Positions 1 to 9,134 are shown, counted from the stretch's first letter. The stretch: 64,000 nucleotides of DNA from Nitrospirota bacterium (GCA_016214855.1 JACRMT010000005.1:1-64000); one strand, 5' to 3'. Notes: a model not told the origin generated them from the sequence alone. A program made the numbers and translations.

Positions 1-1
1 C

Positions 2-109
2 CGAGCATTGAAGGGTTATGGGTTATTGCAGAATGTTTACGAAGAAAAACAGTTTGTCGACGGGATTATGAAATGCGAATCGAAGGTGCTTGAAAGGATG
101 GCCGCCTGA
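2..109 (+). CDS. C-terminal fragment of an unrecognised protein (5' end outside window)
   Basis: An open frame enters from the left edge and stops at TGA 107-109, giving about 35 residues that end in LERMAA. The residues read like an ordinary helical C-terminus with charged and hydrophobic alternation. There is too little sequence to name a family. It ends 16 bases before the stop of the convergent small membrane protein gene, so the two genes face each other. Confidence 0.4.
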   Translation, partial: RALKGYGLLQNVYEEKQFVDGIMKCESKVLERMAA

Positions 110-124
110 TGGCTTTTTACACAC

Positions 125-367
125 CTATTGACAAGACCTCAAATTTCTCCATTGAAACGCTTGCTCCTTAAGCATTTGTTTTAGGATTTTTTGCCTGGCT
201 TCATCGATTCTTTTCTGCTTTTTGCCCTTAAACCACTCTATGGCAAAGTTCCCGATGAGGGTTAGAACGGAACCCACAATAGCCCCGATGAAACCGACAA
301 GAGCAATCCAAAACTTTGTGTCATTAACAACCTTTGTAGCAATCAGAGACAATTCTTGCTCAGTCAT
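125..367 (-). CDS. small single-span membrane protein, unknown function
   Basis: The 80-residue product has one clear hydrophobic segment at about residues 19-43, followed by a strongly basic, helical tail (KGKKQKRIDEARQK) that should face the cytoplasm. A GGAAGATGA ribosome-binding region directly precedes the ATG. The shape (short soluble N-terminus, one span, charged coiled tail) resembles many small accessory membrane proteins, but I recognise no family. It is convergent with the gene fragment at the left edge and points away from the vapBC promoter. Confidence 0.65.
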   Translation of the reverse strand: MTEQELSLIATKVVNDTKFWIALVGFIGAIVGSVLTLIGNFAIEWFKGKKQKRIDEARQKILKQMLKEQAFQWRNLRSCQ

Positions 368-561
368 TCATCTTCCCATGCTGCGCGCTGCATAGTTATT
401 ACTACACGGCCCAATATTTTTCGAATTCATGATGAACTATATCACATTAAATGCTCTGAAAACAGAAAACCAAAAAAAAGCCCCGAAATCAAAAGGCTGG
501 AGTAGGACTGATTCGGATGAGAAGAGGTTCTAACATAAATTCTGGGGCACATAAACCTTTC

Positions 562-590
562 TTGACAGGCATATAAATAACGCATACAAT
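562..590 (+). promoter_or_regulatory. sigma70-type promoter of vapBC
   Basis: TTGACA (562-567) and TACAAT (585-590) are separated by 17 bases, an almost ideal -35/-10 pair. The expected start of transcription near 597 leaves a very short leader holding an AGGAGG ribosome-binding site at 603-608. Confidence 0.75.
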
Positions 591-616
591 AAAAGCATAT
601 CAAGGAGGTGTATGAT

Positions 617-853
617 ATGCGTGCGACATTAAACATACCAGATGACCTTGTTGCTGAAGTTCAGAAGCTTTCAGGAGAAAAATCCAAGACCAAGGCTATT
701 GTGACTGCCATGGAAGAGTTTGTCAGGGATAAAAAGATCAAGAAACTGCTCTCCCTGAGAGGAAAGATACAGATCGAGGACGTTACAAAAGAGCTTGATG
801 AGCTTGAGTTGAAGGAGATGGAAGATAATGATAAAAGATGGCGTAATAGTTGA
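617..853 (+). CDS. vapB: VapB-family antitoxin (type II toxin-antitoxin)
   Basis: The 78-residue protein begins MRATLNIPDDL, the typical first strand of ribbon-helix-helix/DUF2191 VapB antitoxins, and continues with an acidic helical tail that would wrap the toxin. Such antitoxins bind their own promoter and neutralise the VapC ribonuclease. I chose ATG 617 because AGGAGG (603-608) sits 8 bases upstream; an in-frame GTG at 608 overlaps that site and is unlikely. The gene overlaps the toxin by 26 bases, the usual translationally coupled order antitoxin-toxin. Confidence 0.85.
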   Translation: MRATLNIPDDLVAEVQKLSGEKSKTKAIVTAMEEFVRDKKIKKLLSLRGKIQIEDVTKELDELELKEMEDNDKRWRNS

Positions 854-1220
854 TACGTCTGTTCTGATTGATTTTTTGAAAAATACAGAGCCGAATGCCG
901 GGGCAGTTGAAACTCTCATTACTGCAAAACGAGTTTTCACAACCGGAATAATTATGGCTGAGTTGTTGCAGGGGATCAAGTCTGCAAAAGAAGAGGGGTA
1001 TGTTACCGAGCTTCTTGACGGCATTCCCGCAATCGAGGTGAACTCTGCCACCTGGGTCAACGCCGGCAAGCTGGCTTGTTCTCTGCGCCGCAAGGGGCTT
1101 ACGCTACCTCTTACCGATGTTGCCATTGCTGCCGTCGCCATCGAACATAACCTCTCGGTCTTTACTCTCGACAAACACTTTGAGCAGATACCGGGAGTTC
1201 AGATTTATAACGCTTCATAG
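828..1220 (+). CDS. vapC: VapC-family PIN-domain ribonuclease toxin
   Basis: This 130-residue protein is a complete PIN domain. The acidic metal-binding residues are Asp9 (IVDTSVLID), Glu45 (MAELLQG), Asp97 (LTDVAIAA) and Asp115 (TLDKHF), all in the expected order and spacing, so the nuclease should be active. VapC toxins cleave RNA, often tRNA or rRNA, when VapB is degraded. The start ATG lies inside vapB, indicating coupled translation. Confidence 0.9.
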   Translation: MIKDGVIVDTSVLIDFLKNTEPNAGAVETLITAKRVFTTGIIMAELLQGIKSAKEEGYVTELLDGIPAIEVNSATWVNAGKLACSLRRKGLTLPLTDVAIAAVAIEHNLSVFTLDKHFEQIPGVQIYNAS

Positions 1221-1318
1221 CCTTAATGCTGGTGGGGAGGTCTTGTAAGCTTAACGCATAGTTTGATAGTCGGATTCACAAAAATGTCTGAGACAATAAA
1301 AAGCTTTTGGAGGTTTGA

Positions 1319-2248
1319 TTGATTCCGTCAAGAATACTTCTCGTAGAGGATAGTGAGATACAGGGAACGATTACCAGGAAGACCCTTGAAAAAACAGGCT
1401 ATGAAGTAATTTGGGCCAAAGACGGTATCTCTGCGCTTAAGGCTGTCGTAACAGCTTCCCCGGATGTTGTGCTTCTGGACCTTAACCTCCCTGATATGAG
1501 CGGCACAGAGATCTGCCAATGGATGAAGCACAACAATAATGTAAAAGGCATCCCGATCATCATGCTCACTGAAAAAAGCTCGCTGGATGAAAAGATCTCC
1601 GGCATCGAGGCGGGCGCTGACGACTATCTTCCAAAACCATACAACGCTGCCGAACTCAATGCCAGGATATATGCCTCGCTGAGGACCAAGGCGCTTCAGG
1701 ATGAGTTAAGACACAAAAATAAACAACTCAGCGAGCTCCTGGCAAAGGTGGAGGCCCTTTCCGTCACAGACCCTTTGACCGGGCTTTATAACCGAAGACA
1801 GATTGATTCCACGCTTGATACTGAATTTAAAAGGATGGCGAGACACGAATTTTCCGTTACATGTCTATTATTAGACATCGACCATTTCAAGTCAGTCAAT
1901 GACAATTGTGGTCATGATGCTGGAGACTCGGTCCTTAGAGAGATTGCGCAAATACTCAGAAGCAGTATCAGGGAAGTAGATACCGCTGGGAGGTGGGGAG
2001 GCGAGGAGTTTGTTGTTATACTGCCTCATACGGACAAGCCTCAGGGAATGATAGTCGCAGAGAGAATATTGGGGAAGGTGTCTTCATATGTATTTGCCGA
2101 CATCCCTAAGCGAAACATTACCGTAAGTATAGGTCTTGCTGTCTCAAGCTCCTTGATTGACACAACTGATAAAATAATTCATGCAGCCGATATGGCCCTT
2201 TACGCAGCAAAAAGGGAAGGCCGAAATAGGGTGAGGACCGATTTATAA
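1319..2248 (+). CDS. response regulator with diguanylate cyclase output (REC-GGDEF)
   Basis: The 309-residue protein has a receiver domain (about 4-120: acidic pair Glu10/Asp11, phospho-acceptor Asp54, Lys106), a coiled linker (about 125-147) and a GGDEF domain (about 148-309). The catalytic GGEEF is at 227-231 and a product-inhibition I-site RxxD at 218-221, with the correct five-residue spacing. It should make cyclic di-GMP in response to an unidentified sensor kinase, in the same architecture as WspR. The start is TTG, supported by GGAGG a few bases upstream. No kinase gene is adjacent, so it is probably an orphan regulator. Confidence 0.9.
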   Translation: MIPSRILLVEDSEIQGTITRKTLEKTGYEVIWAKDGISALKAVVTASPDVVLLDLNLPDMSGTEICQWMKHNNNVKGIPIIMLTEKSSLDEKISGIEAGADDYLPKPYNAAELNARIYASLRTKALQDELRHKNKQLSELLAKVEALSVTDPLTGLYNRRQIDSTLDTEFKRMARHEFSVTCLLLDIDHFKSVNDNCGHDAGDSVLREIAQILRSSIREVDTAGRWGGEEFVVILPHTDKPQGMIVAERILGKVSSYVFADIPKRNITVSIGLAVSSSLIDTTDKIIHAADMALYAAKREGRNRVRTDL

Positions 2249-2426
2249 TGAGAAATTAAGGCATTTGACATATGCGCCAAAGAATAACAGTCTGAGCAAG
2301 ACTGACCGGCAGTATAAAATACCCCAGTCATTACCTATATTGAGAAAATCGCTATGACGTGCTAATCTTTTAAATGTCGAAAAATAATATTCTCCTGCAT
2401 AAAGTGTCAGCCGAGGTGAACTCCCC

Positions 2427-3548
2427 ATGAAAAAGCGCATTATTTTCGCCGCCATCGGCCTGGCTATTCTCATTGTCATACTGGGAGGCATCAAGACCTT
2501 CCAGATCAGGGCTATGATCGACCAGGGCAAGAAGTTCGTCCCTCCGCCCGAGACCGTAACAACCGCGTCAGTAAAGTCTGAGACCTGGGATACTGCTCTG
2601 ACCGCTATCGGCACGCTGAATGCCGTGCAGGGGGTTACCGTGGCTGCTGAACTGTCAGGTAAAGTGGTCAGGGTCGAGTTCGAGCCGGGCACCAGAGTGA
2701 AGAAGGGTGACATGCTGCTCCGCCAGGACACTACGTTCGAAGAAGCGCAGCTTCCGGGTGCGCTCGGCCAGGTAAATTTGTATGTCACAAATCTTGAAAG
2801 AGCGGATCAGCTGTTCACGAAGGGGCTCATCTCAAGGGCAGACCGCGATATGGCGGTCGCAAATGCAGAGCAGGCGCGGGCCCAGGCTGAGACCATCCGT
2901 GCCACTATAGGCAAGAAGACGATCCGTGCCCCGTTCAGCGGCCATATCGGTATCCGTCAGGTGAATCTGGGCCAGCTCCTCCGCGAGGGCGATCCGATCG
3001 CCACGCTGCAGTCACTTGATCCCCTGTATGTTGATTTTACGCTGCCGCAGCAGCAGGTCGCACAGATACGCCAGGGCCTGCCGGTGCGGGTTACCGGCGA
3101 TGCACTGCCGGACGTGACGATCGAGGGCCGGATAACGACCATAAATCCGAAGATTGATGTTGAGACCCGCAGCATAAAGGTGCAGGCAACCGTCTCAAAC
3201 CGCATGGATAAACTTCGACCCGGGATGTTCGTTAATCTGTCTGTCGGACTGCCTGCGCGTCAGAAGGTAATGACCATCCCTGCAACAGCAGTTATGTACG
3301 CTCCGTACAGCGACTCGGTCTTTGTGGTCGAGGAGAACAAGGATGGCAAGGGCGGCAGGACGCTACGCCAGCAGTTCGTTCGGCTTGGAGAAAAGCGCGG
3401 CGACTTTGCAGCGGTCACCAGCGGGCTCAAGGAAGGCGAGACCATCGTCAGCACCGGCGTTTTCAAGCTGCGCAACGGCCAGTCAGTGGTGGTTGACAAC
3501 AAGCTCGCACCTGACTTTCAGCAGGCGCCCAAACCTGAGAACAACTGA
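2427..3548 (+). CDS. RND efflux periplasmic adaptor (HlyD/AcrA-MexE type)
   Basis: The 373-residue protein starts with a membrane anchor (about 5-23) and then shows the order of membrane-fusion proteins: beta strands and half a biotinyl-lipoyl-like domain (VAAELSGKVVRVEFEPGTRVKKGD), a short helical hairpin (about 100-160), the second lipoyl half (IRAPFSGHIG), then beta-barrel and membrane-proximal domains. It links an inner-membrane RND pump to an outer-membrane channel. It is 14 bases upstream of the pump gene, hence one operon. No TolC-like outer-membrane gene is present next to it, so the channel must be encoded elsewhere. Confidence 0.92.
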   Translation: MKKRIIFAAIGLAILIVILGGIKTFQIRAMIDQGKKFVPPPETVTTASVKSETWDTALTAIGTLNAVQGVTVAAELSGKVVRVEFEPGTRVKKGDMLLRQDTTFEEAQLPGALGQVNLYVTNLERADQLFTKGLISRADRDMAVANAEQARAQAETIRATIGKKTIRAPFSGHIGIRQVNLGQLLREGDPIATLQSLDPLYVDFTLPQQQVAQIRQGLPVRVTGDALPDVTIEGRITTINPKIDVETRSIKVQATVSNRMDKLRPGMFVNLSVGLPARQKVMTIPATAVMYAPYSDSVFVVEENKDGKGGRTLRQQFVRLGEKRGDFAAVTSGLKEGETIVSTGVFKLRNGQSVVVDNKLAPDFQQAPKPENN

Positions 3549-3562
3549 CCAGTGTCCTGTCA

Positions 3563-6500
3563 ATGAATATCACTGATCTGTTTATCCGCCGCCCGGTCCT
3601 TGCCCTGGTGCTGAACCTTCTTATCATCATTGCAGGCCTTCAGGCGATCCGCACACTTAATGTCCGCCAGTATCCGCGCAGCGAAAACGCAGCGGTGACA
3701 GTTACTACAGTGTATATTGGTGCCAGTGCCGACCTCGTGCGCGGCTTTGTCACAACACCGTTGGAGCGGGCAATTGCTGCAGCAGATGGCATCGAGTATA
3801 TGGAGTCGCAGAGCAGTCTCGGCCAGTCAATCATAAAAGTGAGGCTCAAGCTCAACTACGATGCAACCAAGGCCCTTGCAGAGATCAGTTCCAAGGTCGA
3901 TCAGGTCCGACGCGACCTTCCCCCTGAGGCTGAGGTGCCGGTCATCAACATCGAGTCTGCAGACAGCCAGTTCGCCTCTGCATACCTCAGTTTCACCTCT
4001 GACATGCTCAAGCAGAACGAAATTACCGAATATCTGGTGCGTATTGTCCAGCCCCGTTTATCAGCGATCGAAGGTGTGCAGCGTGCAGATATCCTCGGCG
4101 CCCGTACTTTTGCAATGCGTATCTGGCTCAAGCCGGAGCGGATGGCAGCGCTGAACATCAGCCCGGCACAGGTGCGGCAGGCATTAGCGGTCAATAACTT
4201 CCTGTCAGCGCTCGGCCAGAGCAAGGGCTCGTTCATCCAGGTCAATATGACCGCTAACACCAACCTGAGCACAGTGGATGAGTTCAGGAACCTGGCAGTG
4301 CGGGAGCAGAATGGCAGCATCGTACGTCTGGGGGAGATCGCAGACGTACAGCTTGGGGCCGAGAACTATGATGCTGAAGTGCGTTTTTCAGGACAGGCCG
4401 CGGTCTTCATGGGCATCTGGCCTCTTCCCAATGCGAACTCCCTGGATGTTATCAAGCGTGTGCGGGCAGAGATGGATGCCATGCAGCGCGACCTGCCGAG
4501 CGGCATGAAGGCAGTTATTGCCTATGATGCAACCAACTATATAACGAACGCCATCCAGGAGGTGCTTAAGACCCTTGGCGACACGCTGCTGATCGTAGTG
4601 GTTGTCATCTTTCTCTTCCTCGGCTCTTTCCGGTCGGTCTTTATCCCGGTCATTGCGATCCCGATCTCCCTGATCGGCGCTGTCTTCCTGATGCAGTTCT
4701 TCGGCTTTACGGTCAATCTGCTTACGCTTCTGGCGGTGGTCCTGTCTGTCGGTCTGGTCGTTGACGACGCCATCGTGGTGGTCGAAAACGTGGAGCGCCA
4801 TCTTGGCGAGGGCAGATCACCCCTTGATGCAGCCCTGATCGGAGCGCGTGAACTGGTCGGGCCGATCATCGCCATGACCATCACCCTGGCAGCGGTATAT
4901 CTTCCGATCGGTCTGCAGGGCGGATTGACCGGTTCTCTTTTTCGTGAATTCGCCTTTACCCTGGCAGGTGCTGTCACCATCTCAGGGATCGTTGCCCTGA
5001 CCCTGTCACCGCTCATGTCTGCCCGGCTGCTCAAGCCCGAAGTCAGCGAACACGGATTGGCAGGCCGCATCTCCCGCGGCTTTAACCGCCTCAAAAATGC
5101 GTACGGCAGGCGGCTTGACGCAACCCTGAACGCACGGCCTGCAGTGTATGCGGTCTGGATCGTTGTTTCGCTGCTGACCGTGCCGATGTTCATCATGTCT
5201 GCACGGGAGTTGGCCCCGACCGAAGACCAGGGGGTCATCTTCGGCATCCTGGACGCATCGGCCAATTCGACCCTGGACCAGAACAGCCGGTACGCAGCCG
5301 CAGTAAATGAGGCGTTCATGAGTGTGCCCGAGACCGACTTTACCTTTCAGATCACCTTTCCCAGTTCCGGGTTCGGCGGCATGGTCACCAGGCCGTGGGA
5401 CAAACGTAAACGCAACGTCTTTCAGATCATGCCGGAAGTACAGCAGAAACTCCAGGCCATACCGGGTATTCAGATATTTCCGCTGACACCGCCTGCGCTC
5501 CCTGGCGGCGGCCAGTTCCCGGTCGAGTTTATCCTGGCATCGACTGCCGAAACCGGCCAGATCCTCGACTTTGCCCGTCAGTTGCAGATGAAGGCAATGC
5601 AGAGCAACATGTTCGCTTTTCCGCCGGTGATCGATGTGAAGATCGACCAGCCCCAATCCGAGTTCGTCATAGACCGCGATAAGGTGGCGGCACTCGGACT
5701 CAATCTGGCACAGATCGGCACAGACCTGGGCGGTATGGTCGGCGGCGGGTTTGTCAACCGGTTCGATATAGCCGGACGCAGCTATAAGGTCATACCGCAG
5801 ATACAGCGCATCGGCCGCCTTAACCCTGAACAGCTCCAGAATATCCATGTCACCGGTCCCAATGGAAATCTGATCCCGCTCAGCACCATTGCCACGCTGC
5901 GGGATTCGGTCGTGCCGCGCTCGCTTAACCGTTTCCAGCAGCTCAATGCGGTGAAGATCAGCGGTGTAGCGATCCGGCCTTTGGACGAGGCCCTGCGCTT
6001 TCTGGAGGATGAGTCAGCCAGGATACTGCCGAAGGGATATGTGCTCGACTACACCGGCGAGTCGCGCCAGCTGCGCACTGAGGGGAACAAATTCCTGTCT
6101 GCCTTCGGACTGGCCGTCATCCTCATATTCCTGGTGCTGGCTGCCCAGTTCAACAGCTTCCGCGACCCCTTTGTGATCCTGGCAGGTTCTGTGCCGCTCG
6201 CCATGTTCGGCGCCCTGATCTTCACCTTCCTGAAGATACCTGACCCGAACACCCCTTTCTGGACCCACGGCTGGACAACAACGCTCAATATCTACTCGCA
6301 GGTCGGACTGGTCACCCTGGTCGGACTGGTATCAAAGAACGGCATACTGATCGTGCAGTTTGCCAATCAGCTTCAGCTGAAGGGACACACCAAACTTGAG
6401 GCAGTGCGTGAGGCATCCATGACCCGTCTGCGGCCGATCCTTATGACCACTGCAGCTACTATTGCCGGTCATTTTCCTCTGACACTGGTCACGGGGGCAG

Positions 6501-6658
6501 GTGCTGCTGCCCGTAACTCGATCGGTCTGGTGCTGGTGGGCGGCATGTTTGTCGGCACGCTCTTCACCCTCTTTGTTGTCCCCTCGATCTATATGCTGAT
6601 AGCGCGTGACCACAGCAAAGACCTCAAGTCAGAAACAGTCATATCTGCAGCTCCTTAA
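3563..6658 (+). CDS. RND efflux pump, inner-membrane permease (HAE1 family, AcrB/MexF-like)
   Basis: At 1031 residues this is full length for a hydrophobe/amphiphile efflux pump. It opens with the family N-terminus (DLFIRRPVLALVLNL), has two large periplasmic loops and twelve predicted spans. The proton-relay residues are present: Asp401-Asp402 in the fourth span (GLVVDDAIVVVEN) and Lys925 in GLVSKNGILIVQF. It would export hydrophobic compounds with proton antiport, together with the adaptor encoded just upstream. Substrates cannot be told from sequence. Confidence 0.95.
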   Translation: MNITDLFIRRPVLALVLNLLIIIAGLQAIRTLNVRQYPRSENAAVTVTTVYIGASADLVRGFVTTPLERAIAAADGIEYMESQSSLGQSIIKVRLKLNYDATKALAEISSKVDQVRRDLPPEAEVPVINIESADSQFASAYLSFTSDMLKQNEITEYLVRIVQPRLSAIEGVQRADILGARTFAMRIWLKPERMAALNISPAQVRQALAVNNFLSALGQSKGSFIQVNMTANTNLSTVDEFRNLAVREQNGSIVRLGEIADVQLGAENYDAEVRFSGQAAVFMGIWPLPNANSLDVIKRVRAEMDAMQRDLPSGMKAVIAYDATNYITNAIQEVLKTLGDTLLIVVVVIFLFLGSFRSVFIPVIAIPISLIGAVFLMQFFGFTVNLLTLLAVVLSVGLVVDDAIVVVENVERHLGEGRSPLDAALIGARELVGPIIAMTITLAAVYLPIGLQGGLTGSLFREFAFTLAGAVTISGIVALTLSPLMSARLLKPEVSEHGLAGRISRGFNRLKNAYGRRLDATLNARPAVYAVWIVVSLLTVPMFIMSARELAPTEDQGVIFGILDASANSTLDQNSRYAAAVNEAFMSVPETDFTFQITFPSSGFGGMVTRPWDKRKRNVFQIMPEVQQKLQAIPGIQIFPLTPPALPGGGQFPVEFILASTAETGQILDFARQLQMKAMQSNMFAFPPVIDVKIDQPQSEFVIDRDKVAALGLNLAQIGTDLGGMVGGGFVNRFDIAGRSYKVIPQIQRIGRLNPEQLQNIHVTGPNGNLIPLSTIATLRDSVVPRSLNRFQQLNAVKISGVAIRPLDEALRFLEDESARILPKGYVLDYTGESRQLRTEGNKFLSAFGLAVILIFLVLAAQFNSFRDPFVILAGSVPLAMFGALIFTFLKIPDPNTPFWTHGWTTTLNIYSQVGLVTLVGLVSKNGILIVQFANQLQLKGHTKLEAVREASMTRLRPILMTTAATIAGHFPLTLVTGAGAAARNSIGLVLVGGMFVGTLFTLFVVPSIYMLIARDHSKDLKSETVISAAP

Positions 6659-6720
6659 CAACCCTGCTTTGTTTCCCTCAAGTTCATTTTTCTCATCTGC
6701 CTCAGGTATCATAAAGAACC

Positions 6721-7686
6721 ATGAATATTCAGAAGATCGTTAAAGATTTCAGGAAGAGAAAGATCCTGGTCATCGGCGACATTATCCTTGACCATTACAT
6801 CCTGGGCAGAGTGAACAGGATATCTCCTGAGGCGCCGGTGCCGGTTGTAGAGGTAACAAAGGAGAATTTACTTCTTGGCGGCGCTGCGAACGTTGCGAAC
6901 AATATTGTTTCGTTGGGCGCACATGCTGCAGTGATCGGCATCAATGGAGATGATATCGCAGGAGAGGCGCTGAAGAGCATCCTGCTCCAGAAGGGTGTTG
7001 ACTGCGCCGGTCTTTTTACTGAGAATAGGCCGACAACGGTCAAGACACGCGTCATAGCCCATAACCAGCAGGTGGTCAGGTTCGATCGCGAGGACAGCAA
7101 GTATGTGGACGGCAGGATATTGAAAGGCATCCTGTCTCATATCCACAGCATTGTCAATGACTTTGACGCGGTGATCATATCTGACTATAAAAAGGGCATG
7201 ATTACGGCAGATCTGGTCAGGGGCATCCTGAAAAAGACAAAACCGAAGAATATATTCGTTGCGGTCGACCCCAAGGTCGGCCATTTTGATTTTTATAAGG
7301 GCGTGTCGCTCATTACGCCGAATCTCATGGAGGCTGCGCTCGGCGCAGGCATGGAGATTACTGACGACAGATCGCTGAACAAGGCAGGCCAGGCCCTTCT
7401 GAAGAAGCTGTCGCTCAGAGCTGCGCTTATTACAAGAGGCGAACAGGGCATGAGCCTTTTTGAAAAGAAGAAGGTTACCCACATCCCGACCGTTGCGCGG
7501 AAGGTCTATGACGTTACCGGCGCAGGCGACACGGTCATATCTGCGTTCACTCTTGCCACTGCATCAGGCGCAAGCCTTGAAGATTCTGCGGTGATCGCCA
7601 ATCATGCAGCAGGCATTGTTGTCGGTGAGGTCGGCACTGCCGTTGCCACCCCTGAACAACTTTTAGCAGTAATGGGTAATGGGTAA
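6721..7686 (+). CDS. rfaE1: D-glycero-beta-D-manno-heptose-7-phosphate kinase
   Basis: This PfkB-fold kinase of 321 residues has the N-terminal signature GGAANVANNIVSLG (about 53-66) and the C-terminal DVTGAGDTV with catalytic Asp270. Together with LDHY near residue 24 and ISPEAPVPV near 35 this is the HldE kinase domain. The adenylyltransferase half of bifunctional HldE is absent, so it corresponds to stand-alone HldA/RfaE1. It phosphorylates heptose-7-phosphate at position 1 for ADP-heptose and LPS inner core, which fits the LPS genes further along. The last codons (VMGNG) and the TAA stop lie inside a tandem GTAATGG array. Confidence 0.93.
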   Translation: MNIQKIVKDFRKRKILVIGDIILDHYILGRVNRISPEAPVPVVEVTKENLLLGGAANVANNIVSLGAHAAVIGINGDDIAGEALKSILLQKGVDCAGLFTENRPTTVKTRVIAHNQQVVRFDREDSKYVDGRILKGILSHIHSIVNDFDAVIISDYKKGMITADLVRGILKKTKPKNIFVAVDPKVGHFDFYKGVSLITPNLMEAALGAGMEITDDRSLNKAGQALLKKLSLRAALITRGEQGMSLFEKKKVTHIPTVARKVYDVTGAGDTVISAFTLATASGASLEDSAVIANHAAGIVVGEVGTAVATPEQLLAVMGNG

Positions 7687-7761
7687 TGGGTAATGGGTTA
7701 AAAAAAAATGGCAAGTCTGTTACGCATCACCCATCACTCATTACGCATCACCCCTCACGTC
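7669..7761. repeat. heptanucleotide repeat pair (inverted arrays) spanning a stop/start junction
   Basis: GTAATGG occurs four times in perfect tandem (7669-7696), followed by a degenerate unit and AAAAATGGCAA. A second array (7720-7761) holds six 7-base units of the form TYACNCN, such as TTACGCA and TCACCCA, which are roughly the reverse complement of the first. The two arms could pair as a hairpin. The first arm contains the stop codon of the heptose kinase gene and the start of the next gene; the second arm encodes that gene's N-terminal [12 protein letters not shown]. Confidence 0.85.
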
Positions 7762-8795
7762 CTGTAAAAGCCATTGCCCTGTACTCAGGCGGTCTTGACA
7801 GTACGCTCGCGATCCTGGCGGTAATGAAGCAGGGGGTCGAGGTGAAGGCTGTTACTTTTTTGAACCATTTCGGCTGCGACATTACCGACAAGTCGTCCTG
7901 CTCTAAAAATCCCTTTGCTGCAGCGCAGCAGTTCGGGTTTGAGGTGAAGCTCTGCCATCTTTCCGACAAGTTTATCGATATTGTAAAAAATCCGAAGTTC
8001 GGCCATGGCAAGAACATGAACCCCTGCATGGACTGCAGGATATTGATGCTCAGGGAAGCCAAAGAGTTCATGGATATGGTCAACGCGGACTTTATCATCA
8101 CCGGTGAGGTGCTGGGACAGAGGCCCATGAGCCAGCGCAGGGATGCCCTTGATATCATAGACAGGGAGACAGGCCTGCGCGGCCGTATCCTGAGGCCGCT
8201 TACCGCAAAACTGCTGAAGCCTACCATTGCCGAACAGGAGGGGCTTGTGAACCGCGAGCTGCTCTACGGCTTCGGCGGCCGCACGAGAAAACCCCAGATG
8301 GCGCTTGCTGCTGAATTCGGTCTGGTTGATTATCCTTTGCCTGCGAGCGGCTGCCTTCTGACAGAGCCGAACTATTCTTATCGTCTGAGCGAATCGCTCG
8401 CCCATGACAGGGATCCGTCTCTTGACGACCTGAACCTGCTTCGTGTTGGCAGACATTTCAGATTATCAGATACCTGCAAGGTAATTGTAGGAAGGGATGA
8501 AGGGGAGAACAACGCCATTCTTCTGATCCTTGGAGAAAAGGGTACCTTCCTGAAGGCACAGGACCATGCCAGTCCGATTACGGTGATCAGGGGAGAGGCA
8601 GACGATGAGATGATCGGAATAGCAGCATCCTTATGTGCACGCTATTCAGATGGCAAACATCTTTCTGAGGTTAAGGTGAAGATATGGAACGGAGACGATG
8701 TCCGGTATCTCATGGTGCCGCCTGCTGACCAGGCCACGATAGATCAATACAAGATAGAACGCAAAGACAAGAGTAAGGTGCCGCAGAAGGCGTAA
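7686..8795 (+). CDS. PP-loop ATPase, probable tRNA thiolation enzyme (ThiI/MnmA-like)
   Basis: The PP-loop signature SGGLDS is at residues 34-39, preceded by a short strand (AIALY), as in tRNA sulfurtransferases and other adenine-nucleotide alpha hydrolases. A CxxC (NPCMDC, Cys113/Cys116) follows, which could carry sulfur or metal; GEVLGQRPMSQ is a further conserved-looking block. The roughly 370-residue length exceeds a bare PP-loop domain, so a C-terminal RNA-binding part is likely. The first 25 residues are encoded by repeat DNA and are probably dispensable. The start codon overlaps the upstream stop (TAATG), giving coupled translation. The exact substrate is not known. Confidence 0.75.
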   Translation: MGNGLKKNGKSVTHHPSLITHHPSRPVKAIALYSGGLDSTLAILAVMKQGVEVKAVTFLNHFGCDITDKSSCSKNPFAAAQQFGFEVKLCHLSDKFIDIVKNPKFGHGKNMNPCMDCRILMLREAKEFMDMVNADFIITGEVLGQRPMSQRRDALDIIDRETGLRGRILRPLTAKLLKPTIAEQEGLVNRELLYGFGGRTRKPQMALAAEFGLVDYPLPASGCLLTEPNYSYRLSESLAHDRDPSLDDLNLLRVGRHFRLSDTCKVIVGRDEGENNAILLILGEKGTFLKAQDHASPITVIRGEADDEMIGIAASLCARYSDGKHLSEVKVKIWNGDDVRYLMVPPADQATIDQYKIERKDKSKVPQKA

Positions 8796-9132
8796 GTTAT
8801 TTGAAGCATATCTTTGCATGAATGCGAGGTTATGCTTCAATGGATTTGGGAATCTTTAACTGCGTTGCCTTCTTTCGGACATTCACAGGTGCACTTGCTT
8901 TCTGTAAGTCTACGCCTCTTGAAATCACTCAACGATGCGCATTTTACCTCCAAACTAACACGTATCAGGCTTTTAAGCTATCGCGCCTTTCCAAATGAAA
9001 CATGTTTAATGACATGGTGCAAATGGCACCGACAAAGTGTGAAAGTGGATGAGGGAAATCTGTATACTTCCAATTGCAGCGAGAACCAGATAAAAACTAT
9101 ACTACGCTGCCCTCTCTGAATACTCGCTGCAA
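8796..9132. other. non-coding stretch with direct-repeat copy and inverted repeat
   Basis: These 337 bases lack a convincing gene; the one plus-strand frame here has no ribosome-binding site and unprotein-like composition. What can be seen is one copy of a ~65 bp direct repeat (left side) and a perfect 12 bp inverted repeat at the right end, both listed separately. The rest shows no recognisable structure. Confidence 0.6.
8846..8912 (+). repeat. left copy of a ~65 bp imperfect direct repeat
   Basis: About 65 bases resemble 11909-11974 in the same orientation. The core TTCTTTCGGACATTCACAG is identical and is flanked by shared TTAACTGCGT and GCACTTG blocks, with overall identity of roughly four in five by eye. 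The two copies bracket the propeller-lipoprotein gene and the DUF6516 toxin-antitoxin pair. On the minus strand both copies can encode a similar KCxCECPKE peptide. Confidence 0.75.
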
Positions 9133-9134
9133 TT
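9072..9134. terminator. 12 bp inverted repeat at the end of the propeller gene
   Basis: AATTGCAGCGAG (9072-9083) and CTCGCTGCAATT (9123-9134) are perfect reverse complements separated by 39 bases. The right arm overlaps the stop codon of the minus-strand lipoprotein gene, so a 3' hairpin or terminator role is likely. It has no uridine tract directly after the stem, so the role is not certain. Confidence 0.5.

Noticed and set aside
4537-5848. Two long minus-strand frames (260 and 280 codons)
   Set aside because: They are shadows of the GC-rich RND pump gene with arginine/serine-rich, non-protein-like composition.
8814-9119. 101-codon plus-strand frame
   Set aside because: No ribosome-binding site, no motifs, and it runs through the direct repeat; listed as non-coding.
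9072-9134. Possible integron attC-type site at a gene end
   Set aside because: The arms are a perfect 12 bp repeat without the GTTRRRY core and there is no integrase or second cassette.
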